NCBI GenBank assembly: GCA_964569865.1
Contig: CAZMVQ010000031.1
Span: 1-28,988, forward strand
DNA length: 28,988 nucleotides
Direction of reading: 5' to 3'
Origin: DROE01 sp964569865
GTDB taxonomy: Bacteria; Pseudomonadota; Alphaproteobacteria; Rhizobiales; Devosiaceae
The position numbers were made by a program, and so were the translations under genes. Positions within the stretch are counted from its first letter, which is position 1; every line of letters begins with the position of its first letter. Below the pieces are notes generated by a model. It was not told where the DNA came from and did no database searches. It saw only the letters and a program-made list of their open reading frames with translations. Positions 24,426 through 28,988 of this stretch are shown piece after piece.

Positions 24426-25463
24426 ATGTCCCACCAACGCGATTACGATTTTCTAAAGCCAAAGAAACCACGCTCAAAGGTTAAGCCATTATTGCGTATC
24501 GGAATTGTGCCGGTTCCAAATTTTACACTTGGCGCACTTTCTGATCTTGTGGAGTTCTTGCGCTATGCGGCCGATGAAAGAGACTATAGTCAGCAAATTT
24601 ATTGTCGATGGAGCCTGCTGTCGCACAATTCAGATAAAATCCTGTCGAGCTGTGGGTTTGAAATTATTCCAACCGAAGATTTTTGTGACCCGACTGCATT
24701 CGATTATGTAATAATTCTTGGGGGATTATTACATTCCAGCATTAAAATCCCCAAAGAAATTTATGACTATATTACTAAAGTAGAGCGCGCCGGTATACCA
24801 TTGATAGGACTTGGCACAGGTCAATTCCTGCTTGCTGAACTGGGCCTGCTGAATGGACGTAAATGCGCGGTTCATTTCACCAATGAAATGACATTGAGAA
24901 AACTTTTCCCTGAAATTATCCCGGTGACTGACGAGCCATTTATTCGTGATGGCCAATATATTACATGCTCTGGCGGTTTTTCTACCCTGAGCCTGGCAAT
25001 AGCTTTAGTGAGCGAACATTGCGGAAATTCACGCTCCAGAAAAGCCCTGCATTATTTGATGGCAGGCGGCGATATTAGCGAAATTCATGGCTCGGTTGCA
25101 AAAATAGATATGTTTGAAATAAGCTGCAATGATGAAACGGTGACAGCAGCCATAAGCATCATGCATCAAAAAAGTCTGGAATTCACCACCATTGACGAAA
25201 TTGCCCAAAAACTGGGAACTAACAAAAGACAATTATCGCGCCTTTTTAACAAACATCTAAAAATGCCTCCAGCAGAATATTGGCGCAACTTACGCTTAAA
25301 AACCGCGCGGCGGGCTGTGCTGAATACCAACAATTCAATAGCGCAAATTGCCTACGAATGCGGTTTTGCCGATAGCTCGCATCTGGTTCGCTGGTTTAAG
25401 AAATATTTCGACAAGACCCCAACTCAAATGCGCCGCATTCATTTAGACATCGGAATTAGTTGA
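24426..25463 (+). CDS. GlxA-type AraC regulator with DJ-1-like domain
   Basis: A 345-residue regulator. The N-terminal DJ-1/PfpI-like amidotransferase-fold domain (about 25-200) has FDYVIILGGLL and LAELGLLNGRKCAVHF. Where many family members read CTG, this one reads GTG (GLGTGQFLLAE), so it lacks the elbow cysteine and is presumably a sensor, not an enzyme. The AraC HTH domain (about 245-340) has two HTH motifs (TIDEIAQKLGTNKRQLSRLF; NSIAQIAYECGFADSSHLVRWFKK). The group includes ArgR, GbdR and CdhR, which sense amino acids or quaternary amines. A TTG start at 24366 is an alternative. It precedes the amino-acid ABC transporter and is its likely regulator. Confidence 0.92.
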   Translation: MSHQRDYDFLKPKKPRSKVKPLLRIGIVPVPNFTLGALSDLVEFLRYAADERDYSQQIYCRWSLLSHNSDKILSSCGFEIIPTEDFCDPTAFDYVIILGGLLHSSIKIPKEIYDYITKVERAGIPLIGLGTGQFLLAELGLLNGRKCAVHFTNEMTLRKLFPEIIPVTDEPFIRDGQYITCSGGFSTLSLAIALVSEHCGNSRSRKALHYLMAGGDISEIHGSVAKIDMFEISCNDETVTAAISIMHQKSLEFTTIDEIAQKLGTNKRQLSRLFNKHLKMPPAEYWRNLRLKTARRAVLNTNNSIAQIAYECGFADSSHLVRWFKKYFDKTPTQMRRIHLDIGIS

Positions 25464-25474
25464 TAATTATCAAC
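25459..25474. repeat. Perfect 16-bp palindrome GTTGATAATTATCAAC
   Basis: The palindrome includes the TGA stop of the AraC gene. It is AT-rich with no loop, so it is a better protein-binding site than terminator. It lies 34 bases before the first of the 21-bp-spaced repeats. Confidence 0.6.
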
Positions 25475-25507
25475 CATGCTTTTCTTTTATATATTGTCCT
25501 TCACATG

Positions 25508-25557
25508 CAATATCGCGTCCCAAATGTACAATATCGAATTTTAAATTTACAATACGC
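25508..25557. promoter_or_regulatory. Three direct repeats at 21-bp spacing, candidate AraC operator
   Basis: CAATATCG (25508), CAATATCG (25529) and CAATACGC (25550) recur every 21 bases, two helical turns, with ACA before the second and third. Such phased direct repeats are typical of AraC-family sites. They lie between the AraC gene and the transporter, about 150-200 bases before the binding-protein start. Confidence 0.5.
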
Positions 25558-25607
25558 TTACTGAAGTTTTCTGGCATTCTGTGGCTTTTTCTGTCATTTG
25601 GCGGTCT

Positions 25608-25635
25608 TGACCGTCAAATAATTTGCCATACAAGT
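25608..25635 (+). promoter_or_regulatory. Weak candidate promoter of the ABC transporter
   Basis: TTGACC (25608-25613) and TACAAG (25630-25635) are 16 bases apart. The -35 element overlaps the small palindrome CGGTC-TT-GACCG (25602-25613), which could be an operator half. The poor -10 fits an activator-dependent promoter. Confidence 0.35.
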
Positions 25636-25706
25636 AGTTTAGTCAGCAAATCAATGTTGAGAGAAAATCTCAAAATATAGAAAATGGATTTCAAGGGAGA
25701 AAATTT

Positions 25707-26525
25707 ATGAAACTACGCTCAGTAATAGGAGCTGTTATGTCAATTGCGATTGGCATGACTGCATTTGCGGCACCTGCCGTTGCCGCCGACAAACTTGACG
25801 ATGTTATTAATTCAGGCGTTTTGCGCTGTGGTGTCGTGCTTGACTTTCCACCCATTGGGTTTCGTGATGCCAATAACGAGCCAACAGGCTTCGACGTAGA
25901 ATATTGTGCTGATCTGGCTGCCGCTCTTGAAGTGGATTATGAAATTTTGCCAGTAACTTGGGCAGAGCGTCTGCCGGTAATTATCACCAATCGCGCTGAC
26001 GTGGTTTTTGGTGGCACATCCGATACATTGGCTCGCGCCAAAACAGTCGGTTTCACCATACCTTACGCTATCTACTTTGCTCAGGCTGTGGTTGGTAAAG
26101 ATTCCGGCATCGAGACATTTGAAGACATGCGCGGCAAGCGAATTGCAGCAGCAGTTGGCACCGTTATGGAGCAGGAATTCCTGAAGTATGCAGAAGAATG
26201 GGGCACTGAAGACCTGTATCAGGGCTACCAGAGTGAAAACGAGGTCTTTTTGGCCGTTGCTCAGGGTAAAGCCGACGCCGGCATTACCACTAACACAACA
26301 ATCAAGCCTATTACCGCGCAATATGATAGCTTGATTTCCGGCCCACGCATGCCTTGGACAACTGATTACACATCCGTTGTTGGTCCGCGTAATGACATCG
26401 CATGGCTCAACTACCTGAACCTGTTTATTACTCATCAGGTTCGCTCTGGTCGTTATCAGGAACTATGGCAGAAATACACTGGAAGCCCAGGCGCCGAGCT
26501 TAAAATTCCAGGAGTTATGTACTAA
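25707..26525 (+). CDS. Amino-acid ABC transporter substrate-binding protein
   Basis: A periplasmic type-3 solute-binding protein of 272 residues. The signal peptide is about 26 residues, ending AVAA|DK. Family features: SGVLRCGVVLDFPPIGFRD, PTGFDVEYCADLAAAL, NRADVVFGGTSDTLARAKTV and GKRIAAAVGT. The family binds polar amino acids. The exact ligand is not readable; nearby putA and the AraC regulator make a proline- or arginine-related ligand a guess only. AAGGGAG precedes the ATG. The stop region is duplicated (see 26513-26546). Confidence 0.93.
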   Translation: MKLRSVIGAVMSIAIGMTAFAAPAVAADKLDDVINSGVLRCGVVLDFPPIGFRDANNEPTGFDVEYCADLAAALEVDYEILPVTWAERLPVIITNRADVVFGGTSDTLARAKTVGFTIPYAIYFAQAVVGKDSGIETFEDMRGKRIAAAVGTVMEQEFLKYAEEWGTEDLYQGYQSENEVFLAVAQGKADAGITTNTTIKPITAQYDSLISGPRMPWTTDYTSVVGPRNDIAWLNYLNLFITHQVRSGRYQELWQKYTGSPGAELKIPGVMY

Positions 26526-26546
26526 GAACAGTTATGTACTAAGAAT
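26513..26546 (+). repeat. 17-bp tandem duplication over the binding-protein stop codon
   Basis: AGTTATGTACTAAGAAC at 26513-26529 is followed at once by a second copy differing only in the last base. The first copy contains the last codons and stop of the binding-protein gene; the second is non-coding. Confidence 0.92.
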
Positions 26547-26604
26547 CTTGTATCCAAAGCTGGTTATAAAAATTAATTTATAACAGTTTTTGAACAAACA
26601 ATGC

Positions 26605-26642
26605 TGACCCTTCAGGTTCTCGTTTGAAAATCTGAAGGGTCA
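26605..26642 (+). terminator. Hairpin between binding-protein and permease genes
   Basis: A perfect 11-bp stem TGACCCTTCAG / CTGAAGGGTCA with a 16-base loop, followed by ATTTTC. The short T run suggests a partial terminator or a 3' stabilising structure, which would let the binding protein be made in excess of the membrane subunits. Confidence 0.7.
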
Positions 26643-26745
26643 ATTTTCAACCAAATCATCTCGCCAAATCAAGTTAGAGCAATCCATATCGCCCAAACAC
26701 AGCTATAAGCGATTATGTAGAAAACAAGCTCTCGGAGAATAAAAC

Positions 26746-27405
26746 GTGGATTATACGTTCCAGTGGCGACCTGTTTTGCGCCAATTGCCCGATCTTTTGG
26801 AAGCGGGTTTTATGACCTTGCAGGTATCGATTCTGGCAATGATAATTGGTACTATTATCGGCCTTGCGCTTGCTTTAGTGCGCATGAATGCCCCATGGCA
26901 AGTGCGCTGGCTTGCCACCACCTGGATCGAAATTGCCCGCAATACCCCGGCCCTGTTCCAACTGTTCTTTTTTGGTTTTGGCCTTGGCGCATTCGGGATA
27001 AATTTAAGCCCCTTTGTAATCGTTCTTTCCGGACTGACATTTAACACTGCCGGATACCTTGCCGAGAATTTTCGCGGTGGATTTCAGGCCATACCGGATA
27101 CCCAGTTGAAGGCCGCTCGCTCGTTAGGGATGAGCGCCAGCCAAAGTTATATCCGCATTATCATTCCTCAGGTTTTCCGCATTATCTATCACCCGATGAC
27201 CAATCAGATGGTCTGGGTGGTGTTGATGAGTTCGCTGGGAATGCTGGTTGGCTTTCGTGAATTGACCGGAGAAACACAATTTTTTGCCTCCAGAACATTT
27301 CGCATATTTGAATATTTCATGGTGACTGCAATCATCTACTATTTTATCGTCAAGATTATCCTTGGCCTGTCCAAGCTGGTTGCTTGGCGATTGTTTAGGT
27401 ATTAG
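26746..27405 (+). CDS. Amino-acid ABC transporter permease 1
   Basis: A 219-residue HisM/GlnP-type inner-membrane subunit with about five helices. The cytoplasmic EAA loop reads AARSLGMSASQSYIRIIIPQ, the contact for the ATPase. The IARNTPALFQLFFFGFGL segment is typical of the family. The start is GTG with CGGAG nine bases upstream. It is followed after 11 bases by the second permease gene. Confidence 0.94.
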   Translation: MDYTFQWRPVLRQLPDLLEAGFMTLQVSILAMIIGTIIGLALALVRMNAPWQVRWLATTWIEIARNTPALFQLFFFGFGLGAFGINLSPFVIVLSGLTFNTAGYLAENFRGGFQAIPDTQLKAARSLGMSASQSYIRIIIPQVFRIIYHPMTNQMVWVVLMSSLGMLVGFRELTGETQFFASRTFRIFEYFMVTAIIYYFIVKIILGLSKLVAWRLFRY

Positions 27406-27416
27406 AGGGCAAAATC

Positions 27417-28085
27417 ATGGAACAAAGTACTGCTGTGGTTTTTTTCACCGGCTTCCAACTAAGAGATATTTGGTATTTGGCAGAAGCTGCTGGCCGAACA
27501 TTATTAATCTCGATTATTTCAATTACCGTTGGCTCCCTTCTGGGGTGTGTATTTGGCTGGATGCTATATTCATCAAAGTGGCTTGGCGCAATGACGCTTG
27601 GCCTTGTTCTTGATGCCTTTCGTAGTGTTCCACTGATCATTCAACTGATTTTGTTTTTTAATTTTTTCCCTATTATCGGCGTTCCTTTAGATCCGTTTAC
27701 CGCCGGCACATTTGTGCTAACGATTTACACCGCTGCCTTGGTTGCAAACGTTGTGCGTGGTGGCATTGAAGCTGTGGGCATTCCCATGCGCCGCTCCTCT
27801 CGCTCACTTGGTATGAGCTATTGGCAAGACATGCGCTATGTTGTCTGGCCAATTGGCTTAAGGGCGGTATTTCCCGCATGGGTCGGCGTTGCACTTGGGG
27901 TAATGAAGGACAGCTCATTAGTTTCTGTATTGGGATATGTGGAACTTTTGCGCGCCTCCCAAATTCTGATTACGCGGACCCAAGAGCCGTTTATTGTTTT
28001 GGCAGTTGCCGGAGCATTTTATTTTGCGCTTTCTTATCCCCTTTCAAAGTTCAGCGCTCGCCTTGAAGGAAAGTGGCAATCATGA
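27417..28085 (+). CDS. Amino-acid ABC transporter permease 2
   Basis: A 222-residue partner permease, also HisM-type. RSVPLIIQLILFFNFFPI follows the second helix, and the EAA loop is SSRSLGMSYWQDMRYVVWPIG. KDSSLVSVLGYVELLRASQ is a typical late segment. Its stop overlaps the ATPase ATG (ATGA), so the two are translationally coupled. The two permeases form a heterodimer by family knowledge. Confidence 0.94.
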   Translation: MEQSTAVVFFTGFQLRDIWYLAEAAGRTLLISIISITVGSLLGCVFGWMLYSSKWLGAMTLGLVLDAFRSVPLIIQLILFFNFFPIIGVPLDPFTAGTFVLTIYTAALVANVVRGGIEAVGIPMRRSSRSLGMSYWQDMRYVVWPIGLRAVFPAWVGVALGVMKDSSLVSVLGYVELLRASQILITRTQEPFIVLAVAGAFYFALSYPLSKFSARLEGKWQS

Positions 28086-28807
28086 TTGAAATAAAACAAA
28101 TCCATAAAAATTTTGGCGATCTGCACGTTCTCAAAGGCATCGACCTTACCGTTAAAAAGGGTGAAGTTGTTTGTGTGATTGGCGCGTCTGGCTCTGGAAA
28201 ATCCACATTGCTTTATTGCATAAACGGCCTTGAAAAAATTCAAAGCGGCGAAGTATTTGTCAATGGTGTTTCGGTTCATGCCAAGGGCACTGACATAAAT
28301 AAACTGCGGCAAAATCTTGGAATGGTTTTCCAGCAATGGAACTCCTTCCCCCACCTTACAGCACTTGAAAATGTGGCTCTATCGCCTCGCATTGTTAAAA
28401 AAATGTCAAAAAGTGACGCGCTTGAAATTGCCAAAAAACAACTTATTCATGTGGGACTGGAAGACAAACTCAATGTCTATCCATCGGCACTTTCAGGTGG
28501 GCAGCAACAACGCTTGGCGATTGCCCGCGCCTTGGCAATGGACCCGGAATACATGCTGTTCGATGAGGCGACCTCAGCGCTTGACCCTGAGCTTGTGGGC
28601 GAAGTTTTAGACACCATGCGCCTGCTGGCAAAAGAAGGCATGACGATGATTTGCGTCACGCACGAAATGAGCTTTGCCAGAGACGTTTCTGATAGAGTTG
28701 CATATTTTCATGAAGGCGTAATGGAAGAAATCGGGCCACCCGCGCAAATTTTTGGCAAGAATCCCAAATCGGAAAATACCAAAAAATTCCTTGCCAATAT
28801 CAGATAG
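28082..28807 (+). CDS. Amino-acid ABC transporter ATPase
   Basis: The 241-residue GlnQ/HisP-type ATPase. Walker A is GASGSGKSTLL, the Q-loop FQQWNSFPHLTALENV, the signature LSGGQQQRLAIARALAM, Walker B YMLFDEATSALDP and the switch His CVTHEMSFA. The ATG at 28082 overlaps the permease stop and is preferred over a GTG at 28073. It is the last gene of the transporter; the tandem repeat array starts three bases after its stop. Confidence 0.96.
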   Translation: MIEIKQIHKNFGDLHVLKGIDLTVKKGEVVCVIGASGSGKSTLLYCINGLEKIQSGEVFVNGVSVHAKGTDINKLRQNLGMVFQQWNSFPHLTALENVALSPRIVKKMSKSDALEIAKKQLIHVGLEDKLNVYPSALSGGQQQRLAIARALAMDPEYMLFDEATSALDPELVGEVLDTMRLLAKEGMTMICVTHEMSFARDVSDRVAYFHEGVMEEIGPPAQIFGKNPKSENTKKFLANIR

Positions 28808-28810
28808 GTA

Positions 28811-28948
28811 AAACCAGCCTGCGCGGCGCGAGCGCTTAGAAACCAGCCTGCGCGGCGCGAGCGCTTAGAAACCAGCCTGCGCGGCGTGAGCGCTTAGAAA
28901 CCAGCCTGCGCGGCGCGAGCGCTTAAACCAGCCTGCGCGGCGCGAGCG
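28811..28948. repeat. GC-rich array of five 29-bp direct repeats
   Basis: The unit opens AAACCAGCCTGCGCGGCGCG and ends AGCGCTTAG. Copies start at 28811, 28840, 28869, 28898 and 28925. Copy 3 has one C-to-T change, copy 4 lacks two bases, and copy 5 diverges after AGCG. There are no spacers. The unit holds the self-complementary core CGCGCCGCGC/GCGCGGCGCG. It is much more GC-rich than its surroundings and lies directly after the transporter operon. Confidence 0.93.
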
Positions 28949-28988
28949 AAGTGAGTTGCCGCAAGATATAAACGGCGAAGATGTCGGG

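Noticed and set aside
25459..25474. Rho-independent terminator of the AraC gene
   Set aside because: The palindrome has no loop, is AT-rich and lacks a following T run; a protein-binding site is more plausible.
25812..26435. 207-codon minus-strand frame
   Set aside because: Antisense to the substrate-binding protein, which has a signal peptide and family motifs.
28811..28948. CRISPR array
   Set aside because: The 29-bp units are directly adjacent with no spacers, and no cas gene is in the window.

Overview
The window reads as a chromosomal stretch of an alphaproteobacterium, most likely order Hyphomicrobiales (Rhizobiales). The support is the gene company: cysE beside a DUF3126 gene, a bacterial transglutaminase-like cysteine protease next to PilZ and PAS_5-type proteins, thrS / yidD / an IscU-like protein / folE / hisI in a row, a zf-CHCC protein before an FAD monooxygenase, and bifunctional putA divergent from an Lrp-type regulator. 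Base composition looks moderate, with AT-rich intergenic DNA. This placement rests on recalled gene neighbourhoods, not on a search. Three runs of exactly 100 N (4442-4541, 6599-6698, 20441-20540) are scaffold gaps of unknown true size; two have palindromic or tandem repeats at an edge.

Layout. 1-2050 is AT-rich accessory DNA: an uncharacterised 138-residue protein, a tiny secreted double-CxxC protein and a COG3910-like AAA/ABC-type ATPase, all lying inside an approximately 25-bp imperfect inverted repeat. 2054-6598 is housekeeping: thrS with a coupled SH3 gene, yidD with an IscU-like gene, then folE and hisI. 6721-11323 holds a rhomboid protease, a PAS protein, a two-PilZ protein, a LapG-like periplasmic protease and two small membrane proteins; two CtrA-like boxes lie in its divergent intergenic regions. 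11374-13350 (minus) is alpha/beta hydrolase, cysE, DUF3126. 13542-16955 (plus) is zf-CHCC protein, FAD monooxygenase, Tet-type MFS exporter, GNAT. 16995-19083 (minus) is a PaiB-like FMN protein and gnd. 19303-20255 is an ArsR-SRPBCC pair followed by an internally deleted membrane-protein relic.

20541-28807 is an amino-acid utilisation region. putA (proline to glutamate, 3' end lost in a gap) is divergent from a putR/lrp-type gene that has a good promoter and a candidate operator. A GlxA-type AraC regulator and a polar amino-acid ABC transporter (binding protein, two permeases, ATPase) follow. Three repeats with an exact 21-bp period lie between the AraC gene and the transporter and are a candidate operator. 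The window ends in a GC-rich array of five 29-bp direct repeats.

The most notable structural theme is a high density of short direct tandem repeats (13, 15, about 15, 30, 17 and 29 bp units), mostly next to gene ends. The best candidate for something undescribed is the inverted-repeat-bounded ATPase / unknown / secreted zinc-ribbon-like cassette at the left edge. No complete novel system can be demonstrated from sequence alone.
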